Below, one piece after another: positions 19,501 through 29,779 of a stretch of DNA of 29,875 nucleotides. Positions within the stretch are counted from its first letter, which is position 1. Each line of letters opens with the position of its first letter. Below the pieces are notes generated by a model. It worked only from the letters and a program-made list of their open reading frames with translations. It did no database searches and was not told the DNA's origin. This stretch comes from a virus. A program made the position numbers and the translations under genes. The DNA is taken from the IMG/VR virus record IMGVR_UViG_3300044699_000034, positions 1 through 29,875 of that record; one strand, 5' to 3'.

Positions 19501-20853
19501 TCACTTGGCGCTCGCAGTGAACGACCGGATGATCTGCGCTCGCAGCTTCGTGGGGATGTCCTTGTTCTTCGACACCGCCGCAATCGCCTGACCGACCGTC
19601 ATCCCGCGGTCCTTGATTTCCGCCCGGAGCGCTGCGGTGATTTCCTTCGCTTCCGCGCCCGTCACCGGGAACAGGTCCTGACCCGTGTGCGACTTCCAGG
19701 CCGCCGGCAGATCCGAGACGTTGACCGATCCTGACGGCGCGACGGCTTCAATCGGTTCGGCGGCAGTCGCGATCTCATCCTGCGACTTCAGGAAGTAGGC
19801 CCGCTTCGGTGGCCCTTCATTCGGCGGCGGTGACGCTGGCGGACGCTGGCGGGCGGCCGGCGCCGACTCCGGCATGGCCGCTTTCGCCATCTTCGGCTTG
19901 GGCACGGTCGAGCGCGGCGTATACCCAGGCGGCAATGACGCTGGCGGGGGCGTGGTGACGATGGCGGGCGGTTCGGCCTGCCTGACTTCGCCGAGCGCGT
20001 CCGTAAGCTCCTGGGTCAGCGTGGGCGCTTTGACGGCGGCGAGACGACCGCCCGCGTTCGGAGACACATCAGCCACAGCCTCTGCGGCGGCGCCCTTCCC
20101 GGCCTTCGCGGCATCCAATACTTGCTTCAGCAGCACGCGCGCCACGACGCCAGCTCCGTGGGGAGCGCCAAAATAACTCGCGGCGATTTCTAACGGTGCG
20201 GTTTTCGCGATTTCCTTCACGACGGGTCCGGCGACACGCGCCACGCTGCGTCCCTTGCTCGCGAGCTGCTCGCCCATCGTCGCCAAGGCCGGCGCGACCT
20301 TCGGCGCGACCTTGGCCGCTGCGGCCGGCGCGAGCATGGACCCGACCAGGCCGATCGCGTTGCCGCCGCCGCGTTCGATGCGTTCGGGATCGCCAGATCC
20401 GATGTCCTCGCCGGCATCAGCGGCGGCCGGACCGATGAGCGGGATCGAGGCCGCCAGCGAGTGCCCGATGGTTTCCGGAAGAGTCTTCGACGACATGACC
20501 TTCCGGCCTTCCGATAAAGCACCGGCCGCCGCGGCTCTGATGAGCGGCGCCAGCACGCGCCCAGGCCCGAGCGCGACGTCTTCCGGCCGCTGGTCGGTGT
20601 AGAGCGTTTTGGCCGTGTCGACGATGCCTGCCGGGATGGACTTCGCCGTGTTCCACAGCATGTTGCCGACGCTGACATCGCGAGGCGCCTGATAGTAGTC
20701 CTCGGTGGATGCCGGCTTGCGGTTCGGGTCGTAGAGCCCACCAGCGCCCGTGAAGAGATGCGTGACGTCATCTCCTACGGCAGGCAGACTTCCGCCGCCA
20801 CCACCGAACAGGTGCGTGACGTCCTCGCCGATGGCCGGAAGTTTCTGCGGCAT
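19501..20853 (-). CDS. Large virion protein with N-terminal tandem repeat
   Basis: A 450-residue protein whose first 35 residues repeat a unit twice, LPAIGEDVTHLFGGG and LPAVGDDVTHLFTGA, then YDPNRKPASTEDYYQAP. A long Ala/Gly-rich part with hydrophobic helices (AASIPLIGPAAADAGEDIG, AIGLVGSMLAPAAAAKVAP) follows, then a proline-rich linker and an ordered C-terminal domain (LPAAWKSHTGQDLFPVTGAE onward). This composition is usual for proteins ejected with the DNA or lining the tail of podoviruses. It starts right after the stop of the upstream virion gene. Function inferred from context. Confidence 0.65.
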   Translation of the reverse strand: MPQKLPAIGEDVTHLFGGGGGSLPAVGDDVTHLFTGAGGLYDPNRKPASTEDYYQAPRDVSVGNMLWNTAKSIPAGIVDTAKTLYTDQRPEDVALGPGRVLAPLIRAAAAGALSEGRKVMSSKTLPETIGHSLAASIPLIGPAAADAGEDIGSGDPERIERGGGNAIGLVGSMLAPAAAAKVAPKVAPALATMGEQLASKGRSVARVAGPVVKEIAKTAPLEIAASYFGAPHGAGVVARVLLKQVLDAAKAGKGAAAEAVADVSPNAGGRLAAVKAPTLTQELTDALGEVRQAEPPAIVTTPPPASLPPGYTPRSTVPKPKMAKAAMPESAPAARQRPPASPPPNEGPPKRAYFLKSQDEIATAAEPIEAVAPSGSVNVSDLPAAWKSHTGQDLFPVTGAEAKEITAALRAEIKDRGMTVGQAIAAVSKNKDIPTKLRAQIIRSFTASAK

Positions 20854-22383
20854 CTACTCCACACGAATCAGCCGACCGTGCGCATCTCGGCAAACCCACC
20901 GCTCCAGGCAGCGGCACGCGCGTCCCTTCAGGGATACCAGACACGCCCGTCGCCGGAGCCTTCGGTGCAGCACCATCCGTGATGCCCTGCAGCGCGTCCA
21001 GACGCTTGCGTGATTCCGGCGAAATAGCCGTGATCTTGTCGGTGCCCATGCCCTGCTTGTATTGGCTGTCGAGCGCCGACAGTTTGCTTTCCAGCATGCC
21101 GCCGATGGTCTTGAACGCGCCGTCGCAACTCTTCCGGGGACTTCGTCGCCTCGAGCTGGGCTTTCCAGTCCTCGCATTTCACTTCTCAGACCCCGCGCCG
21201 ACCTGACGCCAGGTCCGCATCAGTTCGGTCGAGACGCCTTCTTTCAGGGTCTCGAAGTTGTTCAGCGCTACGCCGCGCTTCGTTCCGCCCGGCGTCAGTT
21301 GGTTGTAGACGCGATCACCCAATTGAGGCCCGTATTGCCCAACTCTTTGCCGGTATCGGCCAAGTCGTGCAGATGCCCCACGACGGTATTGATGGCGTTG
21401 ATTTGCGCCGCGCCTTTCCCGCCTCGTGAAGTCTTTTCGCGTGTTGGCGCGAGCATTGAAGTTCACCGTGTCGAAGTTCGGATCGATGGCGTTGGCCGTT
21501 TCGAGGATGTCTTTCCAGTAAGGGTCCTTCAGCGCCGCGCCGGATGGAATGGCCTGCCGACCTTCCAGGACGGCCGTCACGAGTTTTTGCTTTGAGGACG
21601 GCAACGTCTTCAGCAGCGCGTCTCCCGTGATCGGCGCACCGCTCGCATCGACAGGGACCGCCATCGGCTTGGCCGGCGCGTTCTTGTCGTCAGGCGGCGC
21701 CAGCGTGGCTGGATCGACCGCCGCCGCCCCATGTCATACATCCGTCCGTCAGACCCTGGGCGCACAAAGACGCGCTTGCCGTCTATCATCGCCGGCTCAG
21801 GATTACCGAACGTGACGGGCTTCTCAGGCGGTGGCGGCGCGATCAGCCCAGGCGCCATCTGGGCCGCGATGGCCTGACGATTGGCCGGCGCACCGGTCGG
21901 CCCGGACGTCTGATACGACCCGTCCGGCCCCTGCAACGATGTCCCGCCCGTTCGGCGACACGTCAGGCTGGTTGGCGATGGCCGCCGCACGCTGGACCGC
22001 CTGCCGATCGCGCAGATCGCCGCAATTCCTGCTCCACGATGTCGAGCGGCACATTCGATCCGCTCCAGGCCGCGAGCGATGGCGCCTGGCTCAGGCATGA
22101 TGTCCGGCTCGGGCGCCGCAATCGGCGACGGCTCCTGCTGAGCGATGGCCGGCCACCCGGACGGATGCCAATTCGCCGCCACGAAACCAAGACTCGCGAA
22201 GCTGAGTCCCTGCTTGCGGAGCGCCGCCGCCAGCGCCGCCGGACCTGGCCCGGCGAAGTTGTGCTGCGCCTTGCTCTCGAAGGGGTCGTTCAGATTGCCG
22301 TGATGCGGTTCACGCCCTTTCTGGAGATAGGCGGAATCTCTTCTCCGGTGAACGCGTTCAAGGTCGTGGGACGTGTTTGCCAT
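20854..22383 (-). CDS. Large internal virion/tail protein, heavily frameshifted
   Basis: Frame pieces in order rebuild one protein of about 500 residues. They are MANTSHDL, AFTGEEIPPISRKGVNRITA, DPFESKAQHNFAGPGPAALA, IAQQEPSPIAAPEPDIMPEP, GTSLQGPDGSYQTSGPTGAP, PVTFGNPEPAMIDGKRVFVR, ITGDALLKTLPSSKQKLVTA, VLEGRQAIPSGAALKDPYW, QINAINTVVGHLHDLADTGK, LTPGGTKRGVALNNFETLKE, MLESKLSALDSQYKQGMGTD and KITAISPESRKRLDALQ, ending RDAHGRLIRVE at 20854. The block from ITGDALL to PESRKRLD is a well-known conserved region of podovirus virion proteins. At least eight frame changes are needed. No transglycosylase motif is visible here. Its role is probably in DNA ejection. Confidence 0.7.
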
Positions 22384-22445
22384 AGCCCCTTACCGCGCGA
22401 CAAAGGACCGCAGGGACGAGAACGGCCGGCCCTGCGCGAATCATC

Positions 22446-23103
22446 TCACGCTGTCTCGTGGCATTTGCCGAGAGTTGCGGTAGGTTGGGCGCGATAGTCG
22501 ATCATCGACGACGGGTTCATCCCAGACGAGCCCAGCGGACGGCCGCCCATGCCGCCGCCGACACCGCGCGGCATCGCGGCCGGAACCGCCTCGTCGCGCT
22601 GCGCCTGGACCGCCGCGTTGTAGTCCGCCCATCTGCCGGGCATAGGCATCATCGGCGCCGCTGTTCGCGTTGAGCGTGTCGCCGCCCTGCTGCATGGCCG
22701 CTATCGCGCGCGTCTCCGTAGACGTCGCGCTGCGGCGCCAACTCGCGAGCGACTGGCCGAAGTTCTGCCCGGTCGTCTCGCGATTGGTGTCGTAGGTGCG
22801 CAGCGCGCGGTCGTAGAGATTGCCGTATTCCTGCGAGGCGAGCCCCTGATTCAGCTTCGCAAGCTCCGTCTGGAAGCCGCCAGACAGCAGCGTACCACGC
22901 GCTGCGCGGCGCTCCGCTCGCGACCAGCAGATTAGCCTGTTGCATCCGGAACTGCACGCCGGGATCGCTCGCCAGCGACGAGGCGTCCCGGCGCCTGAAA
23001 CGCGCACCACGGGCTGCGCGGTAGGAGCCTGCGTCAGAGGCGGCAGATTGGGCGCCACCAGCGGCGTCGTGCGCGTCGGCATCGGCGTGCGGAGTGTAGC
23101 CAT
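22446..23103 (-). CDS. Virion structural protein, frameshifted
   Basis: The protein begins MATLRTPMPTRTTPLVAPNL PPLTQ and includes VQFRMQQANLLVA, RGTLLSGGFQTELAKLNQGL, ASQEYGNLYDRALRTYDTNR and ETTGQNFGQSLA, ending in a Gly-rich part and YRAQPTATLGKCHETA. The RTYDTNR...QNFGQ region is typical of podovirus virion proteins with many Asn and Gln. Frame changes fall near 22985, 22870, 22735 and 22640. It sits between small late genes and the large internal virion gene. Confidence 0.65.
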
Positions 23104-23121
23104 CGTTGTGGTCCTTGGCGA

Positions 23122-23324
23122 TTATGACGCCTGAGGTTGTCTGGAACTGGCGCGGGAATCTGCGGGCTTGGGCGTCATGGCCGCGACCTGATCGCGGAGT
23201 TCCGCGTTTTCGTCCTCACAGCGCCGCGTTTTTGCGCTTCGAGCGAGACGATGCGCATCAGTTGGTTGCCCAGCACGTTCCTCACAGCCCTCGTTCATAC
23301 CGTTCCGGCTATCGAGACTGCCAT
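23122..23324 (-). CDS. Small coiled-coil protein, frameshifted
   Basis: An ATG at 23324 starts MAVSIAGTV. After a frame change the protein reads TRAVRNVLGNQLMRIVSLEA Q and, after another, CEDENAELRDQVAAMTPKPA, ending SSRQPQAS. The middle is a short heptad-rich helix. Between two late genes; function unknown. Confidence 0.5.
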
Positions 23325-23332
23325 GAAATCCT

Positions 23333-23628
23333 CTATTCTGGAGTGCCGGAGACGGTCCCCGCCGGCAACTTCCCATCAGTCACTAGCTTTTGAAGTACTC
23401 GCTTATGCAGGGACGACGTCGACAGGTTGGCCGTGTTCAACACCGTCAGTCAGCGCCACGGCTTCCGCCCCTAAATATTCAGCCCCAACACACCGTCACA
23501 TTATCGGACCCGACCATGTGTCGCCTGAATTGCGCTGGCACTCCAGTCCAGCACCAGCCGAAACGACGCGATATGTCGTCCGATCTCGGCACCACCAAAG
23601 GCGAAGTCAGCGAAAGAATCTCAGGCAT
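23333..23628 (-). CDS. Small late protein, frameshifted
   Basis: MPEILSLTSPLVVPRSDDIS opens the gene. Pieces FRLVLDWSASAIQAT, GSDNVTVCWG, GAEAVALT, LNTANLSTSSLHKRVLQKLV and TDGKLPAGTVSGTPE follow in different frames. The order and spacing make a coherent beta-rich protein of about 98 residues, of a type that often follows tail-fibre genes. Three or four single-base changes are needed. Role unknown, probably structural. Confidence 0.55.
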
Positions 23629-23639
23629 GAAACACCATT

Positions 23640-25574
23640 TTACGTGTAAAGAGGAATTTTATAGGTCGCGCCCTAGCACGTTGACACTCAGCCAGCGATT
23701 TCGGATCGCCAAGAAAGTTCGTACGCGTTGCCCCCATAGAAATTGACGATCCCGACGCCGATGGATGCCCCTGGCGCCGCTACTTGTCGATCGCCACGAG
23801 CATATTCTCACGCACTTGTCCCTGCGCGCGTAAAGAACAGGTTCGTCCCGTTGTATTCCATCGCCCCGGCTTCGGCGGTTGTGAGATTCGTGCCGGCCGT
23901 GTGAACTTGAGCGGAGCGGTGTTCGCCGCGGCGGTGCCGGCGTTGAGATGGACGACCGCCGTTGGCGCGGTCAACCCCGCGCCGATGCGCCCAGCCAAAG
24001 TAATTAAACGCGTTGGCATCGGACGCGTAGAAGCTAAACGGCGTATTGGTCTGCGTGCCCGTTGTGATGTCGCCGACGTGGACGCCATAGGTATTCGTGA
24101 TCGTCCCAGAGTTGGTCAGGTCTGCGACCTGCAATTCCGTAGGCGTTCGTGACCGTCGCGCCGGCCGTTGAGAGCTTCGACGTCGCACGCAACCGCCGCC
24201 AGCGTCCGTCCACGGTGCCTCAGTCGCATCGCTCGTATCAGCCTGGAATCGTCCCCCGATGAGTGTAGCCGCTCGGCCTGACGCGGATGTGATGCGAGCG
24301 TTACCGTAAACGGCCGTGACGAAATTGATGGTGTTCGTGTTGGACGATCCGGCATCGACGCCTATTCCGCGCGCGTTTTCAAATTCCTGCGACCCGAGAA
24401 AACCGGATCTCCCCTCCGAAAAACCCAACGGCCGCGGTGATCCCGTTCGTGTTGTTCGTGATCGGTCGACAGCCCTCCGAAGTCGGCATGGTCGTGACGT
24501 AGAAGAACTTGTATTCGTCGTCACGGTGACGTTCTTCCCGACACCGACCGAGCTATCGTCCGCACGGCGAACATGTCGGTTCCGGCCGAATCCTCAACTA
24601 CCCGACGCTTTCGTGGCAGAGGTTGCCGCTGTGCTACCGCAGTGTCAGGCGCGCGGCCGATGTGACCGACGTGCCGAGGCCAACATTGCCGACGGCATCT
24701 ATCCTCAGTCGCTCTGCGGGCCGCCGCGCCGAGCGTGGCTGTGAGAAAATTGAATGTAGCCGCTGACATTCGACCCGGATATCGCTTCGACGAACATGCC
24801 GATATTCGCGATTGGCACACGCGCCGTTGCCGTTGTAGCCTTCCGCTTCCCAGAACGAGCAGAGATAATCAGTCGCAACCGCCGTTGGTGTGTCGAGCGT
24901 GCCGCCGGAACGAATGCCGCGAAGGTAGAGACCTGGACGATGTGCATCAGCGGTCGACGCGGCGACACCTTGTAACGTGCCGGAGGCCGACCCGCTGAGG
25001 AGGGCCACGACCGCCCCAGGCAGCAGCGCCGCGGCAATGTTCGTCCGGGCCACCATCGTTGACGTGGAGTGAACGCTTCGGCACGGTCGTGCCGATCCCA
25101 AGCTTGTTATTGGTGTCGTCCCAGAAGAAGTTGGTGTTGTCTTCTGAGAACGTGCCGCCCGAGCCTGCGAATATGACGGAGCCTTGCGTAAAACGCCGTG
25201 CCCGTGCCCGTGCCGCCGCGCGCCACCGACAGCACGCCCGTCCAACCGAGCGTCAGCGATGTTGCCGCCAGCAACGCCGACGAGGGCGATCCGCCGAGCG
25301 TCAGCGTGACGTTGGTATCGTTCGCGCGGGTCAGCGCCGAGCCCGTGATGCCGAGCGTGAGCGCGGACAGCGTCAACGGCCCTGAGACGCTTATCTCTTC
25401 CGCCCCGCCCGTGCCCGCCGTCGTGCGGCCGAGCAGGTGCGGCGCGGTCATCGTGATCTGTTCAGGCGCCACGCCGGAAATGGGCGTTTCGATCGCCTTC
25501 TGGACCGCCTGGAACCAGCGAATCCAGTCCTCGTGCATCAGCGGGGCGGGATTATCCACGGCGCTTGCCCCCAC
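23640..25574 (-). CDS. Long tail fibre protein, heavily frameshifted
   Basis: The first 150 residues are intact: GASAVDNPAPLMHEDWIRWF QAVQKAIETPISGV, then LTLGWTGVLSVARGGTGTGT, the usual fibre motif. Further pieces are GTFSEDNTNFFWDDTNNKLG IGT, IDAVGNVGLGTSVTSAARL, AGRIGAGLTAPTAVVHLNAG, AAANTAPLKFT, GAMEYNGTNLFFTRAGT and the classic ending VLGATYKIPLYT with TAA at 23640. The total is about 640 residues. Many frame changes lie between 23700 and 25150. The GTG at 25574 begins the longest frame; a GTG at 25559 or ATG at 25538 could be the real start, since the preceding gene ends at 25552. The protein would bind the host cell surface. Confidence 0.8.
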
Positions 25575-26372
25575 CCTGCGTCATAGGCGTCCGAATCGGC
25601 ATCGGCGGCAGGCGGACGCGCTCCAGCGTGTAGGTATACAGGTTCGTGCCGGTCGCCACACTCAGGACTTCGACCGTCCACAAGACCGCTCGGATGGGCC
25701 GGCGTCACGGCGGTGATATGCGTATCGTTCCACGATCACCACGGACGTCGCCGCGATCCCGCCGAACTCCACGCCCGTGGCCGCCGTGAACCCTTCCCCG
25801 ACAATCGTCACCGCCTGCCCGCCGTTCACCGTGCCGCTTGAGGGCGTTGACGCTGATGACTTGCGGCTGTGCTGGGCGTCGTGTAGGTGATCGTAACGGT
25901 AAAGCCCGAAAACCGTGACTGCCCTGCTGGGCCGAAGCGCCCGTTGAGTCGAACTCCCAAATGACAAAGTTTGAGAACACGGCAGCGCGATCATCGGCGC
26001 CCCAATACGTCAGCGGGTCGGAGTTTTCGTTGTAGGCGCCAGAACCGCCAGCGGCACGGCCGTGAACGTCTCGGCATTGCCGATCTCAGTCGGTCCAGAC
26101 GGACCCACCGTCACAATCGTCCAACTGAATTGGAAATTGATGTTCGTGACCGTGAGCACTGGCGGCAAGCTCGCATCGTCCACGAGCAACGCGCCCGACT
26201 GGAGCAGAATCTTCCTGGGCGAGGCCGGCGCCGCATAGGTGATGAGCCCCGTCGCACCGTTCATGCTCGCCGCGGCCTGCCAGGTGAGCACTTCCGCCGG
26301 CCATCCGCCGCCAGCGGTGGTCTGCACCAGCAGCGTCGTCATCTCGGCGTCGGTAAAGACCTTCGTCGCCAT
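25552..26372 (-). CDS. TIG/IPT-domain virion protein, frameshifted
   Basis: It begins MATKVFTDAEMTTLLVQTTA GGGWPAEVLTWQAAA, continues through LTVTNINFQFSWTIVTVG, shifts frame near 26045 into GSGAYNENSDPLTYWGADDR and AAVFSNFVIWEFDSTGASAQ, and then near 25920 and 25850 into PSSGTVNGGQAVTIVGEGFT AATGVEFGGIAATSVVIV. That last part is an immunoglobulin-like TIG/IPT fold, common in phage fibres and surface proteins. It ends ATGTNLYTYTLERVRLPP... at TAA 25552. Its ATG overlaps the stop of the gp10-like gene (TGATG). It is likely a tail or adhesin component. Confidence 0.7.
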
Positions 26373-27872
26373 CAGCTTGGCCCCACCGAGTAGTCGAGAA
26401 ACGCCGCAATGAGACGGTAGGACACCGCGGCCGAGCACCGGACCTCAAAGATACGATCCTGCGCCTGCTCGAGCTGAAACCAATCCACAGCGTGCTGTAG
26501 GCGCCAACCTTCCCAGCCGACATCGTAATTGGCGATCCGAACGTCTGCCGCCATCATTCGACCAGGCCAGTGTGATTTGCGGGTCATATGCCGGATCGGT
26601 TGAGGCGACATCGCCCAGCCCAATGCCGGTCTCCATCAGCGCACGGAACTGCCGATAGCGGATGCGTTGCTGCGCTTGGTTGATGTGCGGTGCGCGACGA
26701 AGGCGGACAATACCGAGCCCGTCCGTGCCAACCGACAGGCTGATCGACTGGAGGTAGACCTTGCCAGACGTCCGGCTCAGCGTGAATTGCACGTTGCTCT
26801 GCACGTTGCCGATCGTATCGATACACCCAAACGTCAGGCCGTTCCACACGCCGCGCTCGTGCCACAGCCCGGACGTCGCATCGTAGACCCATGTCGCCCC
26901 TGCGAAGTCGGTGTCGAGATTGGCCGGGAACGTCAGCACGTAGAAAATGTGCCCGTTCTCTTGATAGGTCGACGCGTCGGCGTTGGACACGGTCAGCGCC
27001 GCGCCGAAGATTTCGCGGAAAGCATTCTCCACCGCATGCGTCGAAATGCGCACGGGCGTATAGCCCTCCGCTTTGTAGACGATGCAGCTGCCGTTCGGTG
27101 TGCCGCCCAGCCAAATCGGCGACCCATCGACCACGACCGCCGAATGCGGCGCCGCGATGCCGTAGGGGATGAACACGGACGGGGATCGGCGCGAAGGGTC
27201 CAGCGACTCCCTCATCGCCCGCGTTATACCAGACCGAGGACGTGTCCGACCCGAACAGCCAGAGTTCCTTGTGATTGACCAGCAACCGCAGCCACTTGTC
27301 TGGCGCGTCATTCCGCTGCGAGACGTCCAGCGCGTTCCAGACCGTAAAATCGAACGGGGCCGACACGCTGATTTCCGAACGCACCGAATCAAGCCGGATA
27401 CCGTAGCCATCCACGTAGCCGATCGAGACCGCGCTTTCCGTGCCGACTTCGGTCAGGACTTCCGAGTCCAGATCGTAAGCGTAGGTCGTGTCGTCTGACG
27501 CGATGAGCAGTTGGCGGCCCGTGTCGCCGTTGCTCGCGAAATAGACCGGAGCATTGCTGATGTTGCTGATGCCGGTGGCGACGGCCGCGGGCGTGCCAGG
27601 ATAGAGGCGGTAGAGCGTGTCGCCGACGATGTAGTAAGCGCCGAAGTCACGCAGCGACCAGCCGCCTCGACCAGGCGTCGTCAATGCCGACGAGGCCGAG
27701 GGGATCTCGAAATTACCCGGGGTCGGATACAGGACGTAACGCGCCGCCGTATATTCCCGGTGCCCGATTCGATCTGCTCGGGATACCAGTTGACGGTGCG
27801 GTCGTAGGCCGCGATTTTCGATTCGCTGGTGTAGCTAGGCCCGATGAAGCCGGGATAGGGACGGAGCGCCAT
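26372..27872 (-). CDS. P22 gp10-like packaged-DNA stabilisation protein, frameshifted
   Basis: This tail protein plugs the portal after packaging in P22-like podoviruses. The start MALRPYPGFIGPSYTSESKI AAYDRTVNWYPEQIESG fits the family. Then come WSLRDFGAYYIVGDTLYRLY, LDVSQRNDAPDKWLRLLVNH, KELWLFGSDTSSVWYNAG, FIPYGIAAPHSAVVVDGSPI, WLGGTPNGSCIVYKAEGYTP, VRISTHAVENAFREIFG, FAGATWVYDATSGLWHERGV and ITLAWSNDGGR, ending QLEQAQDRIFEVRCSAAVSY and TGA 26372. Frame changes lie near 27745, 27180, 26560 and 26490. The length of about 500 residues is as expected. Confidence 0.85.
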
Positions 27873-27887
27873 GCATTCGCCCGCCCC

Positions 27888-28223
27888 TCAGCTCATCGCG
27901 AGATTGATGACGAGTGCCGCGCTCGGATTCGTGTTGCCGTTGACCGTCGTCGCCGCCGCGACCCACAGCCCGGTCTGAAAGAACAGACCGGCCGGCTGCA
28001 AGTCAATCCAGGCGGCCGTCAACGTCGGAAGCACCACGATCCATTTCGGAACGGTCGTGCCGACAGTTGGCGCGACGTTGATATCGTAGAAGCTCACAAA
28101 CGCCGTCGCGTTGCTCGTGTTGAAAATGTGGTAGCCCTGCACGTAGATTTCTTCATTGCCGCGCACAAAGATCGGGGTGGCCTGCACACCGGTCAGACCG
28201 TTGACGAGGACGGGAGATGCCAT
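27888..28223 (-). CDS. Small beta-rich virion protein
   Basis: A 111-residue protein, MASPVLVNGLTGVQATPIFV, RGNEEIYVQGYHIFNTSNAT and later GLFFQTGLWVAAATTVNGNT ending SAALVINLAMS. It is almost all beta strand, without frame problems. Its ATG overlaps the stop of the gp4-like gene (TAATG). The position between gp4-like and gp10-like genes suggests a head-tail or decoration role. No family recognised. Confidence 0.7.
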   Translation of the reverse strand: MASPVLVNGLTGVQATPIFVRGNEEIYVQGYHIFNTSNATAFVSFYDINVAPTVGTTVPKWIVVLPTLTAAWIDLQPAGLFFQTGLWVAAATTVNGNTNPSAALVINLAMS

Positions 28224-28972
28224 TAGCGAGACCCCTGAATCTGATCGGAGTAGACGTTGTAGCCGCTTGAGGCGCCAATCGTGAGCGCCGCATCGACGGA
28301 CAGCACTCCGGGTTTCGTGTTCGGCCGCGTCATGTTGCGCCACGCCCGCGCCGCGAGTCCTTCCGGGCCGAGCAGCATGGGACGCTCTCAGCCGAGACGC
28401 CAAGAGGCGTCATCAGCCGTTCGGCCAAGCCATACATGAAGGCGTCGGCATAGCCAGGAGGGCCAATCAGCACCGTGTCGAGTGTAGCGGGCACTTCGAT
28501 GGCCTGCGGCGTGTAGATGACGATCGTGACGTCCTGCGAGACTTCCGGCCACAGAAACAGCGTCCCGTAGGCGTTCGCCAAGTTGCGCTGATAGAACGAC
28601 TGCAACGGCAACGCCGAGGACAATTCCTTGATGGAGAAGCGCGGCGAACGCGTCCTCGTCCATCTGGCCGATCGGCACTTCGACGCTCGGTGTGGACCCA
28701 GGATTGAGGTAGTTGATCGAGTTAATCCACATCGGCGTCACGATATCGACGGCCTGACCTGAGCCCACCGTGATCTCGTTGTCCCCGTCCGGCATCGTAA
28801 ACGACGTGCGCAACTGCCGCGCGAGTGTCTGACGGTTCGCGGCCCACGCGTCGATCATGCCCTGAATGCGCGAGAGGCCCGTTGCCATCAACGGCGCATC
28901 CACCGTCGCGCCTGGGCGGACGATGCTCAGCTCTACCAACGCGTCGGTAATGATGTCGCGGACCAGGGCCAT
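28223..28972 (-). CDS. P22 gp4-like tail accessory factor, frameshifted
   Basis: This head-closure protein would join the portal to the tail. MALVRDIITDALVELSIVRP GATVDAPLMATGLSRIQGMI, DAWAANRQTLARQLRTSFTM and PVEVPIGQMDEDAFA-like text is the start. After a frame change near 28640 it reads LPLQSFYQRNLANAYGTLFL, WPEVSQDVTIVIYTPQAIEV and YADAFMYGLAERLMTPLGVS, and after a second near 28395 MLLGPEGLAARAWRNMTRPN and GYNVYSDQIQGSR. The order, length of about 249 residues and place before gp10 support the call, though sequence similarity to P22 gp4 itself is weak by eye. Confidence 0.7.
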
Positions 28973-28975
28973 GCG

Positions 28976-29245
28976 TCAGCGCTTCTTGCCGCCGCGCTTG
29001 GCGTGCGTCTGGTCGTGCGGCGGGCCGAAGGTGGGGCCTTCTGGCTCGTCAGGCTCATTGCCCACCGCAAGCGCCGCCTCTTCGCTGGGGTCAGTTCCAG
29101 GGCCAAGCTCAGACGCGATGTCGTCAGCCTGCGGCCCGTCCAGCGGCGAGCTCCAGCCCTCCCCGCGCTTGACCGCCTCGTCCGCTGCGCCGCCGACGCT
29201 GATTTCCTCACCGCTGCGCGTCATGATCTTCGGGTAGTCTTTCAT
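28976..29245 (-). CDS. Small acidic hypothetical protein, 89 residues
   Basis: MKDYPKIMTRSGEEISVGGA ADEAVKRGEGWSSPLDG is followed by a Glu/Asp/Pro-rich disordered stretch and a basic tail (HAKRGGKKR). It overlaps the upstream stop by 4 bp and ends three bases before the gp4-like start. Probably a small head or connector accessory; no family recognised. Confidence 0.65.
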   Translation of the reverse strand: MKDYPKIMTRSGEEISVGGAADEAVKRGEGWSSPLDGPQADDIASELGPGTDPSEEAALAVGNEPDEPEGPTFGPPHDQTHAKRGGKKR

Positions 29246-29763
29246 GCCGACTTCCTCGCCTTCTCGGGCATCAGCGCCGCCACCAGCGCCTCGCGTTCCT
29301 CGTCGCTCAGGTCGAGAATCCCGTCCTTGATGCGGTCCAGCCGCGTGGCGTGCGCGCCCTTGAGCACGAGCTGACGATCCGCCTCGGACAGACCCTCCAG
29401 CATGTCCTTGAGCGCATCGAACGGGGACGGCTTCTCGGCGTTGGCCGGCGGGGTCAGGATGAAGCCCTGCGCCGTGTAGGTGGCCTGCTCCTTGGCGTCC
29501 TTGACGGTGATTTCGCGTCCCGTCGGCTGCTCCCACATGAGCCGCGGATACGGCGTCGTTTTCGTCAAGTCTCCCGCATCGTCCGGCGACTTGGCCGACC
29601 AGAAGAACGTTGGCCTCGGGTTGGTCGCGCTGGGCAGCGGCCTAAGGTCGTGCAACTGCCGAGGCTTGAACGGGGACCGCCCCGATGCATCCGACATCAG
29701 GGCGGCTTTGAGCAGTTCGATCTGCTCCGGTGAAAACGCCGAGAGAACCGACTGTGCGTCCAT
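29242..29763 (-). CDS. Hypothetical late protein, 173 residues
   Basis: AGGAGG lies seven bases before the ATG. The protein reads MDAQSVLSAFSPEQIELLKA ALMSDASG, then TNPRPTFFWSAKSPDDAGDL and TTPYPRLMWEQPTGREITVK, and a helical C-terminus with LSEADRQLVLKGAHATRLDR. It lies between a presumed head gene and the connector genes, so a head-assembly role is likely. No family recognised. Confidence 0.7.
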   Translation of the reverse strand: MDAQSVLSAFSPEQIELLKAALMSDASGRSPFKPRQLHDLRPLPSATNPRPTFFWSAKSPDDAGDLTKTTPYPRLMWEQPTGREITVKDAKEQATYTAQGFILTPPANAEKPSPFDALKDMLEGLSEADRQLVLKGAHATRLDRIKDGILDLSDEEREALVAALMPEKARKSA

Positions 29764-29779
29764 GTGTCCTCCTGAGAGG

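Noticed and set aside
19641-20438. Plus-strand frames opposite the Ala-rich virion protein
   Set aside because: High-GC shadows of a strong minus-strand gene.
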